Shown one piece after another: positions 8,483-16,619 of a stretch of DNA of 38,686 nucleotides. The stretch is from Holophagae bacterium (GTDB lineage Bacteria; Acidobacteriota; Thermoanaerobaculia; Thermoanaerobaculales; Thermoanaerobaculaceae), in the NCBI GenBank assembly GCA_012516935.1, contig JAAYVZ010000120.1, positions 1-38,686 on the forward strand, in the 5' to 3' direction. Every line of letters starts with the position of its first letter. Position 1 is the first letter of the stretch. The notes below the pieces were generated by a model. It was not told where the DNA came from and made no database searches. It was given only the letters and a program-made list of their open reading frames with translations. A program made the translations under genes and the position numbers.

Positions 8483-8897
8483 GAGGGTGCTGAGGATTGC
8501 CCGGGCGGCATGGGATGTGTTGCTCCTCGCGAATGATCATGATCGATGTGGCGTGCTCGAGGCTCTTCTCGATCTTGCGGATCAAGGTGGTCGAGGCATG
8601 CTGGCGTTGCTCAAGGAGATCGTTGCCTGGACCGGGCCACCGTGGGACAACCCAAGCCTGTGCAAGAAGGTGCGTGGGGAGATCTGGGAGCTCAGAAAGG
8701 GCTCTGTGAGGCTGTTCTGGTTCGCTGACGAAGGGAAGGTCGTCGTGGGTACCGTCGCGTACAAGAAGCAGGGGCGAAAGGCCCCAGGCCGGCACATCGA
8801 CACCGCCGAGGCCGCACGCCGGGAGTACCTTGCCGCGAAGCGCGCAGGAACGCTGGGCCTCACCGACCTGACGACGAAGGAGGGAGCGACGCCGTGA
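8481..8897 (+). CDS. higB: HigB/RelE-like toxin (Gp49-type)
   Basis: A protein of about 138 residues with the phage-derived Gp49/HigB pattern: a helical N-terminal part (GVLEALLDLADQGGRGMLALLKE), then KVRGEIWELRKGSVRLFWFADEGKVVVGTVAYKKQGRKAP, read here in pieces. The family phrases are IWELR, RLFWF and the Lys-rich K-K-Q-G-R-K-A-P strand. HigB toxins cleave mRNA in ribosome context. ATG 8481 has GAGG at 8472-8475, but both lie in the operator palindrome; the frame is open upstream to 8430. The stop overlaps the antitoxin start by 4 nt (GTGA). Toxin-first order is typical for higBA. Toxicity is inference from family. Confidence 0.8.
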   Translation: MRVLRIARAAWDVLLLANDHDRCGVLEALLDLADQGGRGMLALLKEIVAWTGPPWDNPSLCKKVRGEIWELRKGSVRLFWFADEGKVVVGTVAYKKQGRKAPGRHIDTAEAARREYLAAKRAGTLGLTDLTTKEGATP

Positions 8898-9304
8898 AAA
8901 CGCTCGACCAGTACCGAATAGCCCTGGAGCGCATGGAGACCGCTGTCGAGTACAGGGTGGAGGTTGCGGCGCTTCGCTTCGTGGGAGAGGTCGTCGCCGC
9001 CATGCGTTTCGGGGGGATCAAGCAGGCCAGCCTCGCAGCGCGGCTCGGGACCTCGGAGCCATATGTCAGCAAGGTCCTCCGCGGCGATACCAACTTCACT
9101 CTTGGCACGATGGTGCGGATCGCAGATGCCCTGGGCAAGGAGCTCCATCTGCACCTTGCTGAGCCGGGAGCTTTTGTCCGTTGGCTCGACGTCCTGAAAG
9201 GGACGGGAAGCAACCTGACAGACGTGTCACCGGCGGCGCAGGTGACATTCAGCCACATGCAACAAGCAGGAGGGGCTGATGTTGCAGACCCCATTGCAGC
9301 TTGA
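8894..9304 (+). CDS. higA: HigA-like antitoxin, XRE helix-turn-helix
   Basis: A 136-residue XRE-family DNA-binding antitoxin. The helix-turn-helix lies at about 43-63 (QASLAARLGTSEPYVSKVLRG), preceded by a helical segment and followed by a recognition-type helix (TMVRIADALGKELHLHL). After about residue 92 there is an extra ~45-residue tail (GAFVRWLDVLKG... to the end). In TAC systems a tail like this is the chaperone-addiction segment that makes the antitoxin unstable without its SecB-like partner. GTG 8894 overlaps the toxin stop, with a GGAGGGAG ribosome binding site upstream. It probably binds the palindrome at 8461-8482. The chaperone gene starts 26 nt before this gene ends. Confidence 0.85.
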   Translation: MKTLDQYRIALERMETAVEYRVEVAALRFVGEVVAAMRFGGIKQASLAARLGTSEPYVSKVLRGDTNFTLGTMVRIADALGKELHLHLAEPGAFVRWLDVLKGTGSNLTDVSPAAQVTFSHMQQAGGADVADPIAA

Positions 9305-9809
9305 GCGGTCCTTTATCCCAATCGTCGAGGTGTTGGCAGACCCTGAGCACAAGCGAGGTGAGGCTCAGGTCAACCTGAAGGTCGAGCAGGGCATGTCGGC
9401 CCTGGATCAGGAGGCCTCACGGTGGCAGGTGGATCTTGACATCTCGGTGGGAGCTGAACCCGGGTCGGGGGCACCGCCCTACCGCGTCCACCTTCACGTG
9501 GTTGGGGTTTTCTCGTTCGCCGCACCTGAAATCGCAGAGCAAGAGCGGGCCAGGATCGTCGGCGTAACAGGCGCCTCGATCCTCTACTCCCAGGCCCGCG
9601 AGCTGCTGCTCATGCTGACCTCGCGCGGGCCGTGGGGAGCGTTTCAGCTCCCGACCGTGAGCTTCGTTGACAGCAGCCTCGCGGCTCACCGAACCGAGGC
9701 TGCCCTGGCGGTCCGGGATCCAGGGCCAGAATCCGGCGCCGAACGCCCCCCAGCAAAGCCACGCAAACGGGCGGCGAAGCGCGCTCCCCGTCGATCTGCA
9801 GGACGATAG
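9279..9809 (+). CDS. SecB-like chaperone of the TAC module
   Basis: A 176-residue protein with the SecB fold pattern. The diagnostic stretch is GASILYSQARELLLMLTSRG followed by PWGAFQLPTVSFVD, which matches the SecB core (NILFPYARE... SRG... L-x-P-V-x-F). The upstream part has alternating beta strands (VDLDISVGAE, YRVHLHVVGVFSF). In TAC systems a dedicated SecB-like chaperone protects the antitoxin tail; in studied examples phage structural proteins titrate the chaperone and free the toxin. The start ATG 9279 has an AGGAGGGG site (9268-9275) and overlaps higA. The last ~20 residues are unusual: they are Lys/Arg/Ala-rich (KPRKRAAKRAPRR), unlike the acidic tail of housekeeping SecB. It could contact nucleic acid. 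The SecB relation is strong; the sensing role is inference. Confidence 0.85.
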   Translation: MLQTPLQLERSFIPIVEVLADPEHKRGEAQVNLKVEQGMSALDQEASRWQVDLDISVGAEPGSGAPPYRVHLHVVGVFSFAAPEIAEQERARIVGVTGASILYSQARELLLMLTSRGPWGAFQLPTVSFVDSSLAAHRTEAALAVRDPGPESGAERPPAKPRKRAAKRAPRRSAGR

Positions 9810-9819
9810 GAGTGGCACG

Positions 9820-10980
9820 ATGAGATCCTCCAGCCAGCCTCTCCGCTTCACCCACGTGCACCTGCGTAACTGGCGCAACTTCCTCGAGGTTGACACCGAT
9901 CTCCAGCGGCGGGTGTTTTTGGTCGGCGCCAACGCGTCCGGGAAGTCGAACTTCCTCAACGTGTTTCGGTTCCTCCACGACATCGTGAAGGTCGGCGGGG
10001 GGCTGCAACAGGCGGTCGAGGACCGCGGCGGTGTGTCTTCGATCCGTGCGCTGACCGCGCGACGCAGGTCGGACATCGAGGTCGACGTTTCTGTGGGCAC
10101 CGCCGCAGTCCCGAAACTGTGGAGATACCGCCTCAGCTTCACGGCGGAGAGGGGAAAGCTGCCCACAATCAAGCGAGAAACGGTTGAACGTGAGGGCGTT
10201 GTAGTCAGGGAACGCCCGGACACCGACGATCTCGAAGATCCCGCACTGCTGACCCAGACGCATCTCGAGCAAACCAACGCCAACAAGGACTTTCGGCCGT
10301 TGGTGGGGTTTTTCAACGGCCTGCGCTACCTGCATGTCGTGCCCCAGCTGATTCGCGAGGCGGATAGCTGGAGGTCCATCGACAACGATCCGTACGGGGG
10401 AGACCTCCTGGTGCAAGTGGCGAAGGCTCCGCAGAAAACCCGCGAGGCGCGCCTGCGCAAGATCCAGAAGGCGTTGACCATCGCGGTGCCGCAGCTCGCG
10501 AAGCTCGAGCTGTGGCGAGACCCGATCCGCAACACGTGGCACTTGCGGGGCAAGTACGAGCACTGGCGACCCCAGGGCGCCTGGCAGACCGAGGAGCGCT
10601 TTTCGGATGGGACGCTGCGCTTGCTCGGGCTTCTGTGGGCGGTGCTCGATGGTTCCGGCCCGCTGCTGCTGGAGGAGCCAGAGCTGTCGCTGCACCCCGA
10701 GGTCATCAAGGAGATCCCCGGGATGCTGGCGAGGCTGCAACGGAGCTCCGGGCGCCAGGTCATGGTCAGCACCCATTCGAGCCACCTGCTCGCCGACGAA
10801 GGGATCGGCCTCGACGAGGTGCTGGTGCTGGTGCCGACCGGTGAAGGGACGACGGTCCAGCCGGTCGGAAAGCTGCGAGACGTCCAGCGGCTGCTCGAGG
10901 GCGGGGTCCAGCTTCCGGAGATCGTGATGCCCCACACCCGCCCCGAGCATGCCGAGCAGCTCTCCCTGTTCGCGGACTAA
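9820..10980 (+). CDS. AAA ATPase (AAA_21/RecF-SMC-like), defence-associated
   Basis: A 386-residue ABC-type ATPase. Walker A is GANASGKS (36-43). The signature-like FSDGTLRLLGLLWA precedes Walker B, PLLLEEPELSLHPE (about 280-293), and the H-loop is VSTHSSHLL (about 311-319). The N-terminal FTHVHLRNWRNF is typical of RecF/AAA_15/AAA_21 proteins. ATG 9820 has AGGAG at 9808-9812. The next gene, a DUF4276 protein, starts 4 nt after the stop, so the two are translationally linked. The layout parallels two-gene ATPase/TOPRIM defence systems such as PARIS, though the partner is a different family. Activity as an invader sensor is inference. Confidence 0.88.
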   Translation: MRSSSQPLRFTHVHLRNWRNFLEVDTDLQRRVFLVGANASGKSNFLNVFRFLHDIVKVGGGLQQAVEDRGGVSSIRALTARRRSDIEVDVSVGTAAVPKLWRYRLSFTAERGKLPTIKRETVEREGVVVRERPDTDDLEDPALLTQTHLEQTNANKDFRPLVGFFNGLRYLHVVPQLIREADSWRSIDNDPYGGDLLVQVAKAPQKTREARLRKIQKALTIAVPQLAKLELWRDPIRNTWHLRGKYEHWRPQGAWQTEERFSDGTLRLLGLLWAVLDGSGPLLLEEPELSLHPEVIKEIPGMLARLQRSSGRQVMVSTHSSHLLADEGIGLDEVLVLVPTGEGTTVQPVGKLRDVQRLLEGGVQLPEIVMPHTRPEHAEQLSLFAD

Positions 10981-10984
10981 GGTC

Positions 10985-11590
10985 ATGGGTGTTTCTCTTT
11001 ACGTTTCGGGCGCGGTGGAGGGATCGACCGACCGTGCCGCGCTGGCCCGCATCCTTCGCCACGTCGGCCTCACGCCAGGAGACCTGTACGTCACCGATGG
11101 GAAGCAGAAGCTGCTCCGGTCGCTCGCTGGCTACAACAACGCGGCTCGCTTTTCGCCCTGGGTTGTCCTGGTCGACCTCGACGGAGATGCACCATGCGCT
11201 CCCCGGTTCGTCGCTGAGGTGCTCCCTCACCCTGCCGAAAAAATGGCCTTCCGCGTCGCGGTGCGGGCCGTAGAGTCCTGGCTGTTGGCGGACATCAACG
11301 GGGTATCCAGCTTTCTTCACCTTCCCGCTGCCAGGGTGCCGGCAGAGCCGGACCAGCTCCCCGACCCCAAGCGCGCCCTCGTGGATCTCGCGGCCAGATC
11401 GAGAAAGGCCGCGATCCGAGAGGATATCGTTCCGCGCCCAGGGAGTGGTCGCGCGGTCGGGCCGGCCTATGCGTCCAGGCTCACTGAGTACATTCAAGAC
11501 CACTGGGAAATCGATGCCGCAGCCGCCCGAAGCCCGAGTCTCGCCCGCTGCGTCAACCGTCTCCGGGTCATCCAGAAGGGGGGAGCATGA
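10985..11590 (+). CDS. DUF4276-family TOPRIM-like protein
   Basis: A 201-residue protein with the DUF4276 layout. An early acidic strand is [15 protein letters not shown], a second acidic strand is [13 protein letters not shown], and the family's ESWLLAD motif follows. The E (in VEG) and the D-x-D (in VDLDGD) are arranged as in TOPRIM metal sites of OLD nucleases and topoisomerases, so nuclease activity is plausible. I chose ATG 10985, which sits 4 nt after the ATPase stop. The stop overlaps the methylase start (ATGA at 11587-11590), tying this pair to the DUF1156 gene. I am fairly sure of the family and less sure of the activity. Confidence 0.75.
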   Translation: MGVSLYVSGAVEGSTDRAALARILRHVGLTPGDLYVTDGKQKLLRSLAGYNNAARFSPWVVLVDLDGDAPCAPRFVAEVLPHPAEKMAFRVAVRAVESWLLADINGVSSFLHLPAARVPAEPDQLPDPKRALVDLAARSRKAAIREDIVPRPGSGRAVGPAYASRLTEYIQDHWEIDAAAARSPSLARCVNRLRVIQKGGA

Positions 11591-14487
11591 AGACCCGCAA
11601 GAAGCTCATCGAGGTGGCGCTGCCGCTGGAGGCGATCAACGAGGCCTCGGCGCGGGAGAAGTCGATCCGGCACGGGCACCCGTCGACGCTCCACCTGTGG
11701 TGGGCGCGGCGGCCGCTGGCGGCGGCGCGGGCGGTGATCTTCGCGCAGATGGTCGACGACCCGGGGAGCTGGCCGGAGCTGTTCCCCACCGCCAATGCGC
11801 AGGAGAAGGAGCGCCAGCGGCTGTTCCGCCTCATCGAGGAGCTGGTGCAGTGGGAGAACACCACCAACGAGAGCGTGCTCCGTGCAGCCCGCGACGAGAT
11901 CTGGGCGAGCTGGCGCCGCACCTGTGCCGAGAACGCTGACCATCCGCGGGCAAAAGGACTCTTCGACCGCTACAAGCTCCCTGCCTTCCACGATCCCTTC
12001 GCCGGCGGAGGCGCCCTCCCTCTGGAGGCCCAACGGCTGGGATTGCAAGCCTACGCAAGCGACCTCAACCCGGTGGCGGTGCTCATCAACAAGGCGATGA
12101 TCGAGATCCCGCCGCGCTTCGCGGGCCGGGAGCCGGTCAACCCGGAGTGGCAGCGGAAGAGCCCCGAGGAGAAGGCGCTGCGGACATGGAAGGGCGCCGA
12201 AGGCCTGGCCGAGGACGTGCGCTATTACGGGCAGTGGATGCGTGACGAGGCCGAGAAACGCATAGGGCATCTCTATCCCCAGATCGAGGTCACGGCCGCC
12301 ATGGTCGCCGAGCGTCCCGACCTCGAGCCCTACCTGGGCCGCAAGCTCACCGTGATCGCCTGGCTGTGGGCCCGCACGGTGAGAAGCCCCAACCCCGCTT
12401 TCGCCGACGTGGAGGTGCCGCTCGCCTCCACCTTCATGCTCTCCACCAAGCCGGGCAAGGAGGCCTACGTCGAGCCCGTCATCGCAAACGGCGGCTACCG
12501 CTTCACCGTGAAGGTGGGCAAGCCGGGGGATGTGGAGAGAGCGAAGAGCGGTACCAAGCTGGCCCGTGGGGCCAACTTCCGCTGCCTGATGTCGGGGACA
12601 CCGATTAGCGGCGACTACATCAAAGCCGAGGGCCGGGCCGGGCGCATGGGAGCGCGCCTCATGGCCATCGTGGCCGAAGGCGACCGGGGACGCGTGTACC
12701 TGGCGCCGACCCCGGAGCACGAGGCGGTGGCGCGGGAGGCGAAGCCGGAGTGGAGGCCGGAAGGCGACGTGCCGCCCAGACTCACGGGCGGTACTTGCGT
12801 CCCATATGGCCTGTCAACGTGGGGCGACCTGTTCACCCCCCGCCAGCTGGTGGCGCTCACCACCTTCTCGGACCTGGTGGGCGAGGCCATGGAGCGGGTC
12901 CGGAGCGACGCCGCAGCCGCAGGGCTGGCGGACGACGGGGTGCCGCTCCGCGAAGGCGGGACCGGGGCGACGGCGTACGCGGAGGCGGTGGGGGTGTATT
13001 TGGCTTTCACACTGGACAAGCAGGCTGATTTGGGGAACAGTCTGTGTCGTTGGGAGCCCATCGCGCAGTGCCCTCGACAATTGTTCGGACGCCAAGCCAT
13101 CCCCATGGTCTGGGACTTCGGCGAGGGGAACCCACTCGGTTCCAGCTCCGGGGCTTGGACTGTGTTCGTCGAGGGGATTGCGAAGGCTTTCGCTAAAGCC
13201 TCAGAGTCAGTCAAGGCGGAGTGGACCGGAACGGCTGAGCAAGCAGATGCCGGCGCACAAGAGATCTCGCGAGACAAGATCGTCTCCACCGACCCTCCGT
13301 ACTACGACAACATCGGTTATGCGGATCTCTCCGACTTCTTCTACGTATGGCTTCGTCGGTCTCTCCATCAGGTCTTTCCTGACCTGTTCGCTACACTCGC
13401 CGTCCCCAAAGCTGAAGAGTTGGTCGCTACGCCTTATCGGCATGGTGATAAGGGAAGTGCGGAGGATTTCTTCCTGAGTGGGATGACGCGCGCGATGAGA
13501 AACTTGGCGGGGTACGGGCACCCCGGCTTCCCGGTGACCATCTACTATGCATTCAAGCAGTCGGATACTCGCGCCGATGCGGGTACGATAAGTACGGGCT
13601 GGGAGACATTCCTGGACGCGGTTATTCGCGCCGGCCTGGGTGTTTCCGGAACTTGGCCCATGAGAACGGAAAACGAGAGCAGGATGATTGGCCAGGGCAC
13701 TAACGCTCTCGCCTCCAGCATCGTCCTGGTCTGCCGTCCCCGCGACCCCGAAGCCAAGCCTGCCACCCGCCGCGAGTTTGTCGCCGCTCTCAAGGCGGAG
13801 CTCCCTCAGGCCCTGACCCACCTCCAGCGAGGCAACATTGCTCCGGTCGACCTCGCGCAAGCGGCCATCGGCCCGGGGATGGCCGTGTTCACCCGCTACG
13901 AGAAGGTGCTCGACGCCGAAGGCCGGCCACTCACCGTGCGGGATGCGCTGGCGCTCATCAACCAGACCCTCGACGAGGCGCTGGCCGAGCAGGAGGGCGA
14001 GTTCGACGCCGACACCCGCTGGGCTCTCGCCTGGTTCGAGCAGCACGGGTTCGCCGAAGGGGATTTCGGCGTCGCCGAGATCCTGAGCACGGCCAAGAAC
14101 ACCAGCGTGGCCGGCATGGTCGAGGCAGGCATCCTGCTCTCACGGGCGGGCAAGGTGCGGCTCCTGCGTCCCGAGGAGCTGCCCAAGGACTGGGATCCAG
14201 CCACCGATACCCGTCTCACCAACTGGGAAATGGTGCATCACCTCATCCGGGTGCTGGGTGAAGGCGGGGAGACAGCCGCTGCTGAGCTGGTGGCCAAGCT
14301 GGGCTCCCAAGCCGAGACGGCACGCGAGCTCTGCTATGGCCTTTACACCGTGTGCGAGCGCAAGAAGCGAGCCGCCGAGGCGCTCGCCTACAACGCCCTC
14401 GTCCAGTCCTGGCCCGAGATCACCCGCCTCGCCCGCGAGGGTGCCGCCCACCTGCCCGAGCAGCAGACCCTTGGGTTCGAGCCATGA
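11587..14487 (+). CDS. DUF1156 DNA methyltransferase (defence)
   Basis: A 966-residue protein. The first ~75 residues are DUF1156 ([20 protein letters not shown] is the recognisable signature). The methylase SAM motif is [13 protein letters not shown] (136-148). The catalytic DPPY motif is in [21 protein letters not shown] (near 568-588), typical for N6-adenine or N4-cytosine methylation. The family occurs with the helicase and DUF499 ATPase in defence loci, probably marking host DNA. ATG 11587 overlaps the upstream DUF4276 stop. Base composition is uneven: about 13000-13720 is clearly less GC-rich than the flanks, which suggests mosaic origin. No restriction partner is adjacent, so the role in self-marking is inference. 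Confidence 0.92.
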   Translation: MKTRKKLIEVALPLEAINEASAREKSIRHGHPSTLHLWWARRPLAAARAVIFAQMVDDPGSWPELFPTANAQEKERQRLFRLIEELVQWENTTNESVLRAARDEIWASWRRTCAENADHPRAKGLFDRYKLPAFHDPFAGGGALPLEAQRLGLQAYASDLNPVAVLINKAMIEIPPRFAGREPVNPEWQRKSPEEKALRTWKGAEGLAEDVRYYGQWMRDEAEKRIGHLYPQIEVTAAMVAERPDLEPYLGRKLTVIAWLWARTVRSPNPAFADVEVPLASTFMLSTKPGKEAYVEPVIANGGYRFTVKVGKPGDVERAKSGTKLARGANFRCLMSGTPISGDYIKAEGRAGRMGARLMAIVAEGDRGRVYLAPTPEHEAVAREAKPEWRPEGDVPPRLTGGTCVPYGLSTWGDLFTPRQLVALTTFSDLVGEAMERVRSDAAAAGLADDGVPLREGGTGATAYAEAVGVYLAFTLDKQADLGNSLCRWEPIAQCPRQLFGRQAIPMVWDFGEGNPLGSSSGAWTVFVEGIAKAFAKASESVKAEWTGTAEQADAGAQEISRDKIVSTDPPYYDNIGYADLSDFFYVWLRRSLHQVFPDLFATLAVPKAEELVATPYRHGDKGSAEDFFLSGMTRAMRNLAGYGHPGFPVTIYYAFKQSDTRADAGTISTGWETFLDAVIRAGLGVSGTWPMRTENESRMIGQGTNALASSIVLVCRPRDPEAKPATRREFVAALKAELPQALTHLQRGNIAPVDLAQAAIGPGMAVFTRYEKVLDAEGRPLTVRDALALINQTLDEALAEQEGEFDADTRWALAWFEQHGFAEGDFGVAEILSTAKNTSVAGMVEAGILLSRAGKVRLLRPEELPKDWDPATDTRLTNWEMVHHLIRVLGEGGETAAAELVAKLGSQAETARELCYGLYTVCERKKRAAEALAYNALVQSWPEITRLAREGAAHLPEQQTLGFEP

Positions 14488-14542
14488 AAAGTGCATATTC
14501 GGTGTTGAGCGTCCTCGTGGCGGCTAGGAGGAGGGTCCGACG

Positions 14543-15895
14543 ATGATCACCTCTTTGCGGGTCCAGAGCTTCAAGAGCTGGAGTGATACCAGGAAGCTGC
14601 GGCTCGGCAAGCTGACCGGCTTTTTCGGCGCCAACAGCTCCGGCAAGACCGGGATCCTCCAGCTCCTCCTACTACTCAAGCAGACAGCGGAGTCGCCCGA
14701 TCGTTCGCTTGCGCTCGACCTTGGGCAAAGCTGGGTCGCGGTGGACGTCGGTGGGTGGAGTGACATCGTTCATCGTCACGAGGTGGACAAGGAGCTGATG
14801 GTGAGCCTTTCGTGGGATCTGCCTAGAAGCCTGGAAATCCAGGACCCGGAGGACCCACACAAGAACCTCCTGTCAAGTGGCGCACTGGCGTTTTCGACGA
14901 CCATTGGTTCGACGAACGGCGGCAAGCTGCACGTGAAGGAGCTGTCCTATTTCTTTGCGGACCACACCTTCGTCTTCGCACGCACCGACCGGGGTGGGTA
15001 CGAGCTGCGTGCAGAGGGGCCTCGGGGGTTCGAGTTCAGGAAGGCAGTTGGAAGGCCGCGGGAGGCCCTGCCACCGCCGGTCAAGTGCTACGGCTTTCCC
15101 GACCAGGTGCGAGCGAGTTATCAGAACGCTGGGTTTTTGTTCGACTTCGCCCTGGCGTTCGAGAAGCTGCTTGGCGGCGTCTACTACCTCGGCCCGCTGC
15201 GTGCGTACCCGGAACGTCGGTACGCGTGGCGCAAAGACATGCCGTGGGACGTCGGACCTCAGGGCAAGCTGGCCGTTGCCGCCCTGCTCGCGTCTCGCGA
15301 GCAGGGTAAAAAGGCCTGCTGGGGGCGCAAAACACTGGAAGGCCATATTGCGTCTTGGCTACGGAAGTTGAGTCTTGTGGAGAGCTTCGACATTCGCGAG
15401 GTGCGCGAGGGGAGCTCGCTCTACGAAGTGGTCGTCCAGGTAGCCAAGGGTGGGCCGAAGGTGGCGCTGACCGACGTTGGTTTCGGTGTGTCACAAATCC
15501 TGCCGGTTCTCGTGCTCTGCTTCTATGCCCCTGAGGGCTCTACGATCATCTTGGAGCAGCCCGAGATCCACCTGCACCCATCGGTCCAGATGGGGCTCGC
15601 CGATGTGCTCATCGAGGCGGTCGAAAAACGCAAGGTGCAGATCATCGTGGAGAGCCACAGTGAGTACCTTCTCCGAAGGTTGCAGCGGCGTATCGCCGAG
15701 GACAAGATCAAGGCAGAGGAAAGCAGGCTCTACTTCTGCCGGAGCGAGGGGGGGCAGTCGATCGCTGAGCCCTTGAACCTCGACCTGTACGGCTACATCA
15801 CCAACTGGCCAGAAGGATTCTTCGGCGACGAAATGACCGAGGTCGTCGAGATGACCAAAGCGGCGCAGCAGCGCCGAGCTAGGGGTCAGGAGTGA
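14543..15895 (+). CDS. AAA ATPase with C-terminal DUF3696
   Basis: A 450-residue ABC-type ATPase. Walker A is GANSSGKT (29-36), the signature-like DVGFGVSQILPVLV precedes Walker B, STIILEQPEIHLHP (near 330-344), and an H-loop-like VESHSEYLLRRL follows. The C-terminus (YGYITNWPEGFFGDEM) is the DUF3696 hallmark. ATG 14543 follows GGAGGAGGG. The stop overlaps the next start (GTGA, 15892-15895), pairing it with a PIN-like protein. This cassette sits between the methylase and the DUF499 ATPase. An ATPase sensor driving the partner nuclease is the likely scheme, by analogy. Confidence 0.88.
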   Translation: MITSLRVQSFKSWSDTRKLRLGKLTGFFGANSSGKTGILQLLLLLKQTAESPDRSLALDLGQSWVAVDVGGWSDIVHRHEVDKELMVSLSWDLPRSLEIQDPEDPHKNLLSSGALAFSTTIGSTNGGKLHVKELSYFFADHTFVFARTDRGGYELRAEGPRGFEFRKAVGRPREALPPPVKCYGFPDQVRASYQNAGFLFDFALAFEKLLGGVYYLGPLRAYPERRYAWRKDMPWDVGPQGKLAVAALLASREQGKKACWGRKTLEGHIASWLRKLSLVESFDIREVREGSSLYEVVVQVAKGGPKVALTDVGFGVSQILPVLVLCFYAPEGSTIILEQPEIHLHPSVQMGLADVLIEAVEKRKVQIIVESHSEYLLRRLQRRIAEDKIKAEESRLYFCRSEGGQSIAEPLNLDLYGYITNWPEGFFGDEMTEVVEMTKAAQQRRARGQE

Positions 15896-16416
15896 GGCAC
15901 GTCGTGGTTGATACCAACGTGGCCGTGGTCGCAAATGCGCGCAGCCCCCAGGCTTCGCCAGAGTGCATTGTGTCGTGCTGTGACCGGCTCCTTGCTGTGG
16001 AAAGGGGGAGTCTGCGCCTCGTCCTGGACGCTCGTGGCACCATCTTTGACGAGTATCTGAGCCAGCTGTCGCTCGCCGGGCAGCCAGGCGCGGGTGATCT
16101 CTTCATGCGCTGGGTTCATACGAATCGCTATAACCCGGCCCGCTGTGAGCTTGTCGAAGTAACCGAGACCGCAGGTAGTGGATGGCGGGTGTTCGAGGAG
16201 GTGCCCGACGATCCCGACCTGGAGGGGTTTGACCGCGACGACCAGGTCTTCGTGGCAGTGTCGCGGGGATGCAAGGCCCGCCCGCCGGTCCTCAATGCCG
16301 TGGACTCCGACTGGTGGGACTACGAACGGGTGTTGGCGCGAAACGGCGTCACGGTGAGGTTTGTGTGTGAGGACAAGGTCTCTGAGTGGAAGGCAGCACG
16401 CACACAAAAGGCATAG
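15892..16416 (+). CDS. PIN-like nuclease partner of the DUF3696 ATPase
   Basis: A 174-residue protein with the PIN-domain acid pattern: D7 in VVVDTNV, E54 in FDEYL, D116/D117 in FDRDDQVFVAVS, and D138/D140 in NAVDSDWWDY. The D-T-N start and the order of acids fit a metal-dependent RNase of the PIN group, about the right length. Start GTG 15892 overlaps the ATPase stop, and AGGAG lies just upstream. Coupling to an AAA/DUF3696 ATPase rather than to a VapB antitoxin argues against an ordinary VapBC module. I do not recognise a named family. Confidence 0.7.
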   Translation: MRHVVVDTNVAVVANARSPQASPECIVSCCDRLLAVERGSLRLVLDARGTIFDEYLSQLSLAGQPGAGDLFMRWVHTNRYNPARCELVEVTETAGSGWRVFEEVPDDPDLEGFDRDDQVFVAVSRGCKARPPVLNAVDSDWWDYERVLARNGVTVRFVCEDKVSEWKAARTQKA

Positions 16417-16466
16417 CCGATGCGAATCTTCTCCACGGCGCGATTCCGCCTGCAAACAAAAGAAAA

Positions 16467-16532
16467 CCAATGGCCGACTGGCCTCCGTGGTCCACAAGTG
16501 GCTGATTGGCAGCTCTTTCCATTTGGTAGCTG
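16467..16532. other. Structured intergenic region before DUF499 gene
   Basis: The 16417-16619 gap is clearly less GC-rich than the genes around it. CCAAT (16467-16471) can pair with ATTGG (16505-16509), enclosing GGCC-gact-GGCC (16472-16483) and GTGG/CCAC (16487-16495). CAGCT/AGCTG (16510-16514, 16528-16532) forms a neighbouring stem. Arms are short. No good promoter hexamers were found; the DUF499 ribosome binding site (AAAGGAG) lies at the far end. It may be a regulatory leader or degraded sequence. Confidence 0.3.
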
Positions 16533-16619
16533 AAGTGTTTGCGCACGCAGTAACAAAGAGCAAGTTGACCCGAATACCCTGACGGCAAGGACTGGCAACC
16601 CGAGACAAAGGAGCCTGCG

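Noticed and set aside
16361-16582. Small + strand frame spanning the end of the PIN-like gene
   Set aside because: It overlaps another gene, has no clear ribosome binding site, and resembles no family.
16565-16593. Promoter for the DUF499 gene at TTGACC
   Set aside because: No acceptable -10 hexamer lies 16-18 nt downstream.
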